From the NCBI GenBank assembly GCA_002077065.1, contig NAJO01000005.1, positions 992,001-1,056,000 of the forward strand: a stretch of DNA of 64,000 bases, written 5' to 3'. Every line of letters begins with the position of its first letter. Positions within the stretch are counted from its first letter, which is position 1. A program made the position numbers and the translations under genes. Shown here piece after piece: positions 51,229 to 62,768 of this stretch. The DNA comes from Cryoendolithus antarcticus. Taxonomy: Eukaryota; Ascomycota; Dothideomycetes; Cladosporiales; Cladosporiaceae. Below the pieces are notes generated by a model. It was not told the DNA's origin and searched no databases. It saw nothing but the letters and a program-made list of their open reading frames with translations.

Positions 51229-53000
51229 GATGATTTCGGTCGATCGGAGGTTGTTGATTATTATATTGACGATTATTTGGTCGATCTGGGTATGCTGTAT
51301 CACGCTTGATATGCAAGACTGTCCAGTATCGTCTGTGGTGGCTAGTCACAGGTGTCGATGGTTGGGAAGTCGAAGGTCTGATCGATTAGGAAAAGCAGTA
51401 AGTTCACCTTGGCTAGGAGTGGACTTCGTAGATAATGAGATTTATGAGAGGAAGATACGAAAGGAGAATGAGGCTCAGATGGCTAGTCTGGGCACACAAG
51501 GAAAGTCGGATTAGAGATGGGAAATGTGAAGCAACTTTGTGACGGACTCCGTGGACCATTATATCGGACTGCCGTTGCAGCATCATACCCCTGGCTTGCC
51601 TGCCATGAACTCACAGCCCCGGCAATGGATCGTGCTGAGCACTGGAGCAAGAGTCAGTGCTCGTCCCTGGGGAGGTCCGAAATGGGCTCCCGCGACGGTT
51701 TGGTGAGGTTATCGCACTAGGGCATAACCTGCCGGAGCAGTGCGATTGCGTGCAGGAGTTGGCCCCTCCTGCGATCTGCCACCGTATCAGCGCCGGTACG
51801 GCTCTATTTCAGGGTGTAGTAGCGCGGAGTGTCTATGGAGCATGGACATGGAAGTGAAGAGCACCGGCTCTCCTCCATGACGCCCGTGCCTGCGTCCAAA
51901 AGCGGAAGCGTGAGCACAGCCGGGAAACGAGCGCGGCGCAAAGGCTATACTGCGGGTACTGCCGAATATCGTGTCTAGTCGCGGGTCATCGTTTCGTTGA
52001 AACATGGTGATTTCAGTTGTTGTGAGGATCATCAGTGGTCTGTGACGACTCCAAGTTGTCGCACCTCATCGGACGTTACACGTGTCTTGCGCGCACAGCA
52101 GAATCGACTGGCATGTCTACGATCGGATGGCAAGGTCTATGCGGCATCTCCCCGAGTAGCCTGTCATTTTGTGCCATGGCTCCCAGCCTGGCATCATTGT
52201 ACCGCAGGAATGAAGTCGTCCAGGGCTGAGGTAACCTGCGCCGTATCCGGCTGTCGGATGCATGCTTAGACCACCGCTGAGATAGCAGCCTGCTACTGTA
52301 GCCAGTGTTTGATGCTCACGAACCGAGATGGATCGTCTTCGCTAGACTGCGTATCTGCGCAATCAGATCTCGGTGCTGGAAATAGGTGGCGTAGGATCGC
52401 CGTCTGGGAAATTGTCGTGAGGTGGGTTCTTTGACTTCGTGTGCTCGATAACTCCGCCCGCGTGCAAAAGCTTGTTCGAAGTATCTCCGTACCGGCACCA
52501 AATTGAGACCTGTCGCTAAGGTACGAATCCCTCGAATCCTACAAGGCGTGGCAGTGTAGCAGGCTGGGGCAATCCTACAAAGCCCACACTCATGCCATGC
52601 AATACCGTGTACAGCCTCACTAGCTGAGCGAGACCATTCGTCCCGTACCAACGATAGTTTAGGTTCTACACGGCGGGGCGCTCGCGTGCCGACTGACGCA
52701 GTGAGCGCCAGACACAGTCTCGCAACCGATCGTGACACGACTCGAGCTCCTCTTTGCACTCTTCGTCATACGGTAAGGCTCCGTCAGCTGAACGAGTAAG
52801 GAGATGAGGGCGACATTGCTTTCGGGGCTGGCGCCGTGAAGACAGCCTGGAACAAGCGTTACAGTGCCCCGACCGTGGCCGCTTCCACATGGTCAGCGGA
52901 ACGACGTTGATCGAAACCGCAATTCCCAGCTCTTCTACTTTCGACCATACACCCTGCCTTATCGCGCATCACACCATGCGAGCCTTGATGCCATCTTCAC

Positions 53001-53024
53001 GTGTCAAAAGCGGTGTCAAAAGCG
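53001..53024. repeat. Perfect 12-bp tandem duplication
   Basis: The unit GTGTCAAAAGCG occurs twice head to tail (53001-53012 and 53013-53024). It looks like a recent slippage event in non-coding DNA. Confidence 0.85.
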
Positions 53025-56000
53025 GCTGGTAGTGGATCCTACGTTGAGCATCATCACCGAGCATCAGCAGGAATCGAGTGTCCCAGATTCCTTACGACAT
53101 CGATCGAGTGGCTGGGAACACAGACAGAGCATGACCGGAAGATTGCTACGGAAGCAAAGCCAAGCCTTGCAAGCCTGCCGTTATGTACCGCATCGGCGCA
53201 ACTTCAAGCGCCACAGCAAGGATATCTAGTGCTAAACATCCACACGGCACGGACATATCGCAAGATCTCTGCATGTGTAGATTTCTTGTTGGTGGTGTAA
53301 GCAGCCTCGGGAGCAACGTTGAGATATCTTGTCCTGTGCAGCGAGATGAAGCAGGGATATCGCTCCTGGTCGTGCAGCACCTTGGCTTGAACGGCCCACA
53401 ATTGATCATGATGCAATGATACCACAGCATGGAGTCAAGTCCTCGCGCAAGATTGAGGCGGGTCTGTACAAGCATCCAAGATTGGCTCCCGCTGATCGAC
53501 AAGATCCAACGTTCGCGTAGTATTCTCTTCCGGCTACCGTTGACAACCTAGCAGCAGTATCGCCAGCGCTATTGTCGAACGCTGACCATCATGCATGGAA
53601 TCTTGCCACCTTCGCTGTGTTGTAGATTGCAACATGCGGTTGACCCTTCACTCAATTTCTGCGATTGTTGAGTAAGGTAAGATGACGGACTCGTCTCTGC
53701 GCAGGGCGACGTCAGCCAGTCTAGGCCGCGAAATGGGGATGGTCTCATGCGCGCAAGTCTCGCTATGAATGTAGAGGCGTACCTTGACCAAGATAGAATA
53801 TACCAGCATAGCTGTGTGCTGGCTACGTCGCAGACAAATCGACGGCATCTGCATCCCTCATGGACGCAATGTGTGAACAAGCTGCCGCCTTCATGATCAC
53901 GTGTATATGAAGGATCTGTCTCTGCGTGCTCTTCAAAACAGTAGGGATGGAAAGTCATTACGTCCTCCCTACAATCTGCGTGCTAACGGGAAGTCCAGCA
54001 TCTAGTCACAGCTGGCGGTTACTTTGCAGAACGCTCGGGTCGTGTGTCTCGACTCGATCCGATCACTACATCGTCGACTCCCGAGTCGGCGGCACCTCCA
54101 TGGCTCGGAGCAACACTACAATCGCAGAGCACCTGACCCTCGTGCACATTTGATGAAAGCCACTTCGCTGTCCAGTCGCTGTCACGATTTCGGAGGTAGC
54201 TGGCCGGCCGCAGAGGAACTGCGAGGAGCTCCTTGCGAGGTCTCACGTGTGGCCATATTGCAGTGATCAGCAGGAGACGCTCATTCTTCTTTCCGTGCCT
54301 ACCGATGTTTCGACATCGTCACGCCCATCTGTACGGGCCGGAGCTCACTGAGCTATGAAGGATATGCGCACCGCTCCGGACTTGCCTTGACCAGCGCACT
54401 CGTTCGTTCAGCCGGCGACAGGTAAGGTGTAGTATCTGGGGAGGAGGTCCTCGGCTGTGCGATGCAGTCTCTGCAATGTCCCACTCAAGGCAATGCCGCC
54501 GCACTCCCAGGACTCTCGTCAGCAGACGTAGCGCAAGGCGAGAGAAGTAGAGGCTTACAGGGTCGCTCCACGTGAAAGCACTTGAGATAGTGGTGCAACA
54601 TGTCACTTGGAGCAATTCCATAGACTTCAACAGCTTCCCCAGGAGAGAGCGCTAACGTCTCGCTCGTCCGAGGCCACACCACACCCTCGGTACATGCAGA
54701 GCGATGCGATCAGTACTCATGCGTCGCGAATCTTGCGATTTCGCTGTACGACACACAGACATGCCCACCATCACAACGCTTGCGTGATACAGCCTTGACC
54801 TGACCCATCCAGCTACCGATATGTCGGAATATCGACGAGAAGTTTCGTGCAACTTAGCGAGAGACATGCCGACGACGCCGTGCAACACAGGACAACATAT
54901 TCTAGCGCCCGCAGGAAGCTTCCATAACACGCCGTTGCGCGATTTACCGTGGCTTTGACAGGCGGGTAGTTACAGCAAAGGCAAACAAGGCTCCGGCAAA
55001 ACGTTATCGGGTAGCGAGAGCTGCTTTGGGCGTGTTGTACGGCCTGCCGCTGGAGCGATGGTACGCTACAGTCTACAGAACGTCCAAATCTGGCTCCAGG
55101 GCTGACGATGATGAAGCGGCGTCGTCATGCGGTCATCGCAGTGATCGGGAGCTCTGTGAGGAAAGGTACACTCCGTTGCTGTACCACGGTGCGTGCTCTC
55201 AGCCAGCCGCATGGAGCTGTGCTGTACGCAGGAATCTTTCCGGTGCTCATGTCCGCCACCATATCATAGGCGAGACGTGGCTTTCTGCTCGACTTGGCTG
55301 AACCAGCGAGCGAAGTCGCGAGCTTTGGGACACTCGTCAGCGGCGCGAGAACCCAATCCACGCCTTGCTGAGGATCGACACTGGTAAGTGCGCGACCCCC
55401 CGCATGTGGCTTGCAAATTCTCCGATGCGCACCATTACAGGGTCCTTTGCCAAGGACTCTAGGGCCCTGGCGCTGACCGTTGATGCGATCCTACGAAGGT
55501 AGTACGATGGGTCAGTGAGATGCAGTCCTCTACGAAAGCTATTGCTATGCTGAGCTTACATTCGACACGACGATGCTAGAGCATGAGCTGACTGAACATT
55601 CAAGAAGCGGGCAAGGTGCCTCGTACTGCATGCCACGTCGATCGCTCGTACTGCAGCCCATATCGGGACGATGCGTGCAGCTTGCATCTGATAGCGCATC
55701 CCCTTGAGACCGCCCAGTCGACGACGAGCTGCAAAGACGTTTCGTTCAGGATCAGTGTAATCGCCGAGTCAATCCCGTGCGATCCGAAGATCTTTCGCTT
55801 GGATGTATCAGACATTACCACATGTGGATGCGATCAGCCTGAGTATCAGGTGGTTGCAACAGCATCGCTTCTTGGTGTTGATAGACGAGCAAACTCGCCA
55901 GAATGATCCTTGTCATCTCGCTTACGTTCATGATGGACTAGCATCGTGCCAAGCCTCGTATATCATCCATTCTATACTATCAACATCTCACAATGGGACC

Positions 56001-57830
56001 GGTGAACGGCTGGGTTCACGGCGCTCACCTCAGCGATGGATCGCTGGCTGTGCAGGGGCGCGCTCCTTCCTCAGCTGGTTGCATCCTTCTCACATCGACA
56101 GTAAGATTGCACCTGGGGCCAGCAGTAAGCTTTGCAATCTCATCCCTGGCATTCGACAATCATGAAGTCAGGAGCCGAGCCGGCCATGCGTTATTGAGGC
56201 TTGCATCGAATAGATTGGATAGTGCCACAGCTGGTCCAGATCTTGTGTGACCATCAGCCACAGAAGCTTCATCTCTGCCAACAACACTGGCACGATTCTC
56301 CGAGCCGCCGCTTGCTCGTAGTATCATCGCCATCATATAGGTGTTGACGCGGACGCATGGGCGGGCTGCAATCTTGCAAACGGAATGGATCTCCGCACAA
56401 GCAACGAACCATGCTCTGGACCCACGTTGCCCGCAGAAATTGACGCCACGACTGCGGTACCTTGGATCGCGTCGTCAACCTCCCTGCGCGCCTGCGGAGC
56501 CTCAGGGACAAATCGGACACTTCCCACACATTAGAAGATACGCGCCGGACCATGAGTGCGAATTCTGCAGTGACCGCATCGAGCGCGCACACCTCGCAGT
56601 GAGAACAGCATGACTCGATATCGTCTTCCTCAACAACATTCTTCAGTCCACGATAGTCAACCTTGACCATGAGCAGGTGGTCAGAGGATGGAAGGTGGAC
56701 CTGACCTTGCAGCGGGACCTTTCGAGGACGCATCTTCATTTCGTGACCAGGTGCCGCCGTGGAGATTGTGATGACGCGGAGATGTTCACGGCACGGCACA
56801 CTGATGCACTACATCGTTAACCCCTGAGCTCGAGTGTGAACATATGCTACTACGGGTTGATGAGGACATGTAACCAAGCTCTAGAACAGTTACGGTCGGT
56901 GAAAGGAGTCGAACTATACGCGAAATGGTTGCATATTCATTCCTAAGCTTGCATGCTTGGAGGAAGGCGTGGTCCACGGTAGGCTCATGTTCTCTACATA
57001 TTTGGCAATTCGAGGCCGGTAGTGCTGACAGCCTTCTCGACGTGATTTGTGTGATCGCCAGTCTTTAGCTCACCTTCATCGCGTGCGGCCATGCGTGATC
57101 GACAATCTTGGAAGAAAGCTCCGAGTGATGTGGACCTGGCTCCGTGGACCAAGGGTGCGCGGCTCATCATGGAGTCGAGACTCGGGACAGATTGGCCCTA
57201 GGAAAATGGTTGAGATGTACAGTCAACAAGCCACACTCTATACAGGCATCCCGAGCTTTGCTACAGTAGTCGTGATGACAGCGAAGAGATTGAGCATCAT
57301 CGTATGTTAGCGGTCGCAAGGCATCCATTCATATTGACGTGTTGCCGGGATCTCAAACGACAGCCGACAACAAGGCGTAGCAAATACATCGATCACAATC
57401 GTCGGCCAGCGATTACAGAAGATTTAATTGAATACAGGGCGTGGTTCTCTCGTCCAAGCACCTACGCAAGTTGCAAGCGCGGTGAGAGCAATAGTAGCAT
57501 GCACGCTTACTGCAGAAGTCCACCGCCCGCTGTGGAGACGTTATCTCGCACTACTGGCATTGAGATCGGGCGTTTTGCGGGGACTTCTCGATCCCACAGG
57601 GTTCATGGGAGTTCGAGAACTTCACAGGCTTGTATCCGGTTCGACCGGCAGTGGCTACAACGTTTGTGTACTTATTGAACTCTCGCGGGTCGCTCCAACG
57701 GTGCTGCAAAGGTCGGCAGCGGGAACAGATAACGATCACAACATTCGTGCGGCTGACGGTGCACACTGCTCGCCTACAGGAAGCAGGAGTCATGGCCCCA
57801 GCACCGTACTGCGTCAACCTCTCGTCGATG

Positions 57831-57852
57831 CTACGAGGATGCTACGAGGATG
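57831..57852. repeat. Perfect 11-bp tandem duplication
   Basis: The unit CTACGAGGATG occurs twice head to tail (57831-57841 and 57842-57852). Its length would break any reading frame, which fits non-coding status of this interval. Confidence 0.85.
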
Positions 57853-58940
57853 CGACAAGTGTGAGATGTCCCCATACGGCACTAGCGTCTATGGAGAGAC
57901 GAGGAATTTGCTGCATGGCAAACCGTCGATCACACAGAAGTGCCTTGCATGCGTGAGCTTGGCACTATTGCTAAATTAGGCGCTCCTGACGTGATGCTTG
58001 ACCACCTCATGCCTGTCGGAGCCTGATTCCAAGATGCAGAACCGCAGCGTGGCGTGGTGGTTCTGCAGATCCCTCGTCTTATCATGCCACTGCATGCTCA
58101 CCATTGCCGCGGGCGATATAAATGCTTGCGTATGTGAGGCGGCGGTGTGGACCGTGTGGTGCCATTGATACCAGGCAATCGATCTGGCGAATGTACAGGC
58201 ATGTCGAGATTGCAGGGCTGCCCTGTATCTGCCCTGTGCTGCATGCATCAAGATCCACCAAGGTGGGCAGCCGCTAAAAACCCCCGATCGCGCGCGCGAG
58301 GGAGGCGTGGCTGAAGTGGTACCCTGTGGATCACTACCAGTGCGCCCACACGAAGGCTATCGACGAACTCATCATCACAGACCACATACCCGATTCCGTG
58401 CTTGCGGCACGCTCGTGGCGCACTGTCGCTGGTCAGACATCCCGCACAGGATCGCTCGGGATATTGTCCTCACCAATGCGCCACATCCTGCCGGCTGGCC
58501 TGGTCAGCCTGGAGAGCAGGGTATGCCGCCAGGGCCAGGCGCTCGCGTCTTCCCAAACAAGGTATCATAGTAGTGCGGACAAGTACGGGATGCTTCGTAT
58601 GCGCGAATGTATGCGCTCTCAGCTTGTTCCCTGCTAGCTATTAGCAACTATCAAGCTCTCACACCGCGTGTCCTAGATGCTCCCGCCCTACTTGGTTACA
58701 CAAATACTCGGACGCGAGCTTAAGCACTCGGCGAATTATTAACTCATCGCCAGCCATCCCTAGCTCGCCGTTGTCCCGCCTTGCACTGACACCGTCGTCT
58801 TCACCTTACAGGCGCTGTGCAGAGTTGATACCCATCTTTTATCCGGATTGTCGCCCTTCACGTTGCTGGCTTGATCGTGTCGTGGACTTCAACGACTGTA
58901 CCAACGAGGAGGATCCGGGACACCCACCAACACCGTCGCC

Positions 58941-61900
58941 ATGGTGTTCTGTACCTATTGCGGACAGTCTTTCACTCGGGACGAGCATCTCGAGCGACAC
59001 ATCTTGACGCGTATGTAGCTTCGACAGGCGTCTACCGGTTGCAGAGACACTGGCGACCTGGCATGCTGACATCATTGCAGACACCAATGTCAAGCCATTC
59101 AAGTGCTTTACCTGTCATATGTCGTTTGCCAGACGGTTGGTCTCGCCTGTCTGCTGTCCGGCTACGTGCTTCGACTGACTTGGTTGGCTCTAGGGATCTG
59201 CTACAAAGGCACTATACCGTCCATGGCAAGGATCAGAACCAGCAAGAGATACCCGCAGCCAATGGCATGATTCCTAAGTCTGCTGGGCGGACACCCATTG
59301 CCTGCAGCAACTGCGCGAAGACAAAGACCAAGTGTGACAAGAAGTTCCCTTGTTCAAGATGTGCAGGGAGGAATCTCAGGTGTACACTGCGGCCGACAAG
59401 GAGGTCGTCCAAGAACGCAAATAGGATGGGCCTGGTCGTCCCTCCCGAGGGTTTGACCGCGATGCCACCACATATAATGCAGATCAATGGCGAGACAGGG
59501 CAAGCCCTTCCGCTTGCTGTGCAGGGGAGCCCACATCAGGTACAGCCACTGCTCAAGCCCGCGAGCCCGAAAGATGCAATGACCAGCATACCAGAGGGCA
59601 AGCCGCCGCTTCTCACGGCAGAGCGACCTCCGACTCAGCACTTTGATCAACAGGTGATGGGCCCATCTCCGCCAGGTTCGAAATCGATGTCACCTCCCAC
59701 AACCCATGGCTTCGTGCAGCAAGCACCGGCGGGTAGCTTTGATGATTTCGCGCACCTGAGCCAAGACGACTCGGACGACGGATCAAGCCCGCGATTCATG
59801 TTGGACTGGACACAGATGCAGATGCCAATGGGGTTTGAGGGTGTAGTCCAGCCAGAGATCATCATGCAGCCAGACGTCGCATTTGAACCACACGCTTTGC
59901 ACATGGCACATCCTGGCCACGATGGTATGCTCCCAATCATCGCAGAGGATACGACTGGCTTGGCTCCTCTCATCACCCCGATCGAGACGCCCAAAGTTGA
60001 GCGATCATTCTCGGACCTAGAGCTCGGCAGCTCCGCGGCCATGTTCAATCCACGAAGGAACGTGTCGCTGGGATCGGAGCCTCGTAACGACATGGGCGCT
60101 ATCATCGCTGCACAGGATGCTTGGTCAGTCTTCCGCTGCACGCCAATCGTGCCGTCCAGCGCTTGCCCAAAGACAGCCCGCATGAACCTCGAGCGACTCG
60201 AGCAAAGCCTGAAGAACCACGAAGGCTGGAGCACGTGGAGTCCACACTGGGATGAGGCTGACTTTGCTGGAGGCGACCATTTGACTGTGATGCAACTGCA
60301 CGAGAGCACCAGGGACAAGCTGCTCGCCATCACCCAGAGCTTCCTGCACAAGGCGCTTGACATTCACCGCGATAGCACACCGCACTACCCTGGCCAATCG
60401 ACAGGTCACCTTACACCAAACTCGAACAGTGGGTCGAACTTCGTGCTGCTACCTCCAGCGCGGGTCCTGGAGTACTTCCTTCGATCCTACGCAAACTGCT
60501 TCGAGCGGTACTATCCCCTCACGTCGAGAGGTATCTTGGACACCAACGAGTTGATGCATTGCTACAACGATCGGGCGTCCAGTTTATTGGTCTTGATGAT
60601 GATCGCTCAAGGCGCAATGAACATTCCCGATGCCCAGGCGCGATGGCTCACTGGAGGCATCACTGAGGCGTGTCGCATCTCGTTGTTCGACCAGATTGAG
60701 AAGAACATTATCCTGTCCGGCGACCCGATCGTGCTGCACTCGGCGCTCCTATTCATCGTCCAGGCAGCGTGGAGCGGCGACAAGTGGCAGATGGACATCG
60801 CCATGGGCCAGCGTGGCATGTACTTCGCCATGCTAAGACACTCCGGCGTCCTGGATGCTCGACCCTCGCCACCACCTCCGTCTGAGCAGCGCAACAACGT
60901 CGACTATGTCTGGAGTGAGTGGATCCAGAACGAAAGTCGCAGTCGCTTGGTATATTCTTGGGCGATGGTCGACCAGGACATCTCCTTGTTTCACGACACT
61001 GCACCGCTTTTCTCGGTCACCGAGTTCAACACACCAATGCCAGACGCCGATAGGCTTTGGAATGCGAAGAGCGCGGCAGAGTGGTCCAGCATATTCGAGC
61101 AAGTCCATGAGTTCTCCGGCGGATACTCATCGGTCGGATCAGGTGCACGGCCTCTGTCGTTGAAGGATCTGTTCCGACACTTCCTCGACGATGAAATGAT
61201 CACCTTGGGCATTGAGATGACACCGCTGCAGATGCGACTATTGCTGCATCCACTACAGTCGCTCGTCTGCCAGTACAGCCAATTACTCAGCTGCTTCTCA
61301 GACTCGCTGTCGTCACGCAGCACAAGTAGTCGAGCCATCACTGCACTGTCAACTCGCGCCCGCCTCGAAGAAATCCAATCATTGCTCCAGCGCTGGTTCG
61401 ATCTAGCTGAGCGGTACCTAAAGGCCAATCCGATGTGCGTCATGATGCAGACTAATCTGGTCATGTTCCATCTCATTAGCTTGAACGCCGTTACCAACTT
61501 CCCTGAGATCGAGCGTTTGGCACGCCGCGAGAACAGTGATGGCACTTACCAGCAGCTGATGTGGTTGCACAAGCGCTGCATCTCCGACGTCGAAGAGGCT
61601 GTCTTCCACTGCGGCCAAGTGCTCAGACTGATCCGTACGATGCCCCGAGGCATCAGGCCTCCATGGTGGTCAGCCGCTATCTACCGTGCGGCTCTGACGC
61701 TTTGGACTGACAGCCTGGCTCACAACGGCGCACAGCCTCCGCCGTCAGCAAACGGTCTCTTTCCAGTCGCCGGCCCGTCATTCGCCATCGATGCCTTGCC
61801 AGCGGATCACCCTCTCATCGTCCGCTATCTCACGAAACGCGAAGGTCTGCCATGCGTCACCAAGCGCGACAGCTCTCAGCTCGGTATTGATCGTTCGTTC

Positions 61901-62002
61901 CCTATTCTGCAACACTGCGTCGAAGTCATCGACGAAGGCGCATCGTCGCGACTTTCGGATGGGATCCGAACGAAACTTGACAGACTTTCCAGAGGCTGCT
62001 GA
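58941..62002 (+). CDS. CMR1: CMR1/PIG1-type melanin transcription factor
   Basis: Regulator expected to activate PKS1 and the downstream melanin genes. Three exons, 58941..59010, 59081..59135 and 59194..62002, give 977 residues, close to known CMR1 proteins. The first two introns fall in the zinc-finger region: finger 1 uses C4, C7, H20 and H24 (start MVFCTYCGQSFTRDEHLERH), finger 2 uses C32, C35, H48 and H52. A Zn2Cys6 cluster follows at 79-105 (CSNCAKTKTKC, then CSRCAGRNLRC; spacing C-x2-C-x6-C-x5-C-x2-C-x6-C). Two C2H2 fingers plus one Zn2Cys6 cluster is the rare layout that defines this family. The rest contains an acidic/Pro-rich middle and a fungal-specific transcription-factor region (about 450-800, VLEYFLRSYANCFERYYPL). 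Without splicing, the fingers are lost and the frame starts with a non-ATG codon. Confidence 0.93.
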
Positions 62003-62098
62003 GACTCGATGACATACGATATGAGAGGTATCGTCGGGTCTCGTGCCATATGTGCCGCTGGATGGTCAGCACGGAGTATCGATCCGTTGCTGAATCGA

Positions 62099-62122
62099 AG
62101 CTGGCCACTCAGCTGGCCACTC
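62099..62122. repeat. Perfect 12-bp tandem duplication
   Basis: The unit AGCTGGCCACTC occurs twice head to tail (62099-62110 and 62111-62122), about 100 bp after the CMR1 stop. Confidence 0.85.
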
Positions 62123-62253
62123 AGACTTCACTCCACCCCACCTTTGAGGCCTGAAACATGAGATTTAGAGTAGCTTCTGTGGGGAAGACAGTAGCTATGG
62201 CCTTCGAAGTTTGAGGTCTGGCCTCTGCTTTGCAATGTGAACATGGCTGCGGC

Positions 62254-62768
62254 TTATTTGTTGTCGGCGTTCTTCGGTCTCTTGCGATTGAGCGAAACAT
62301 GTCTGAGCCAGTGGGTGTAGTGACTCGGGATGAGCACAAATAATCTTGACGGCCTTGAATTGTACAGATGATAGTGGATGGGAACGAAGCCTGGATGACC
62401 ACGGTCAAGGAACACGATATGGCTATGAATATAGAGCGCGGTAGCAACGAGCAATCAATGTAATGCACTTGAGTTAACTCACCTTCTCCACGTGCGTTGG
62501 CGACAATCAGGGCAGTTGGTGATCTTATATGGGCATTCTCGAGTAGTAGCCAAAGGTCCCGTGTGCCGGAAACGTCCATGGGGAGCCTGAATACGATGTC
62601 GAAGTCTGTGCTTGATCTACAAGGTGCGGTTCCTGGTGCCGAAGGTGCAGTAGTGAGAGAAGTAGCCGAGAGGCGGTCTCGCTTCAGGCGAGATGCCTCG
62701 TGGAAAGCACATGATGTGCAGAACGAACATACGGATGAATGACTATGGACTTTGACAGGTGCCGGCAT
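62254..62768 (-). CDS. Possible hypothetical protein, convergent with CMR1
   Basis: A candidate two-exon gene, 62768..62483 and 62390..62254, would encode 140 residues. Exon 1 runs from MPAPVKVHSHSSVCSFCTSC through DFDIVFRLPMDVSGTRDLWL to ANARGE, directly followed by a canonical GTGAGT donor. A 92-nt intron ending ATCCAG leads to exon 2, GFVPIHYHLYNSRPSRLFVL, ending in a Lys/Arg/Asn-rich tail. Alternatives exist: the frame is also open unspliced to 62121 (215 residues), and an acceptor at about 62423 with a weaker donor would keep a few more residues. No family is recognised. Support rests only on protein-like composition, a good donor and frame continuity. Confidence 0.35.

Larger units (their letters stand above)
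51229..58940. other. 7.7-kb gene-poor interval between PKS1 and CMR1
   Basis: Both flanking genes start from the edges of this interval, so it contains both promoters. I found no supported gene: the longest frames (for example 57428..57979 plus, 56269..56799 minus, 52316..52759 minus) begin with TTG or GTG, lack recognisable motifs and overlap equally good frames on the other strand. Base composition by eye stays near 50% GC and is not strongly AT-rich, so there is no obvious sign of repeat-induced mutation. No terminal repeats or transposase motifs are recognisable. Two small perfect tandem duplications are annotated separately. It may be a long control region, a non-coding transcript or an old, diverged insertion. 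Confidence 0.55.

Noticed and set aside
55616..55906. Cys-rich 96-codon plus-strand frame that could suggest a small secreted effector
   Set aside because: The start codon is GTG and there is no hydrophobic signal sequence.
56269..56799. 176-codon minus-strand Cys-containing frame in the PKS1-CMR1 interval
   Set aside because: It begins with GTG and no signal peptide or family pattern is visible; composition alone is not enough.
57428..57979. 183-codon plus-strand frame in the PKS1-CMR1 interval
   Set aside because: It begins with TTG, contains no recognisable domain and includes the 11-bp tandem duplication that would shift a real frame.
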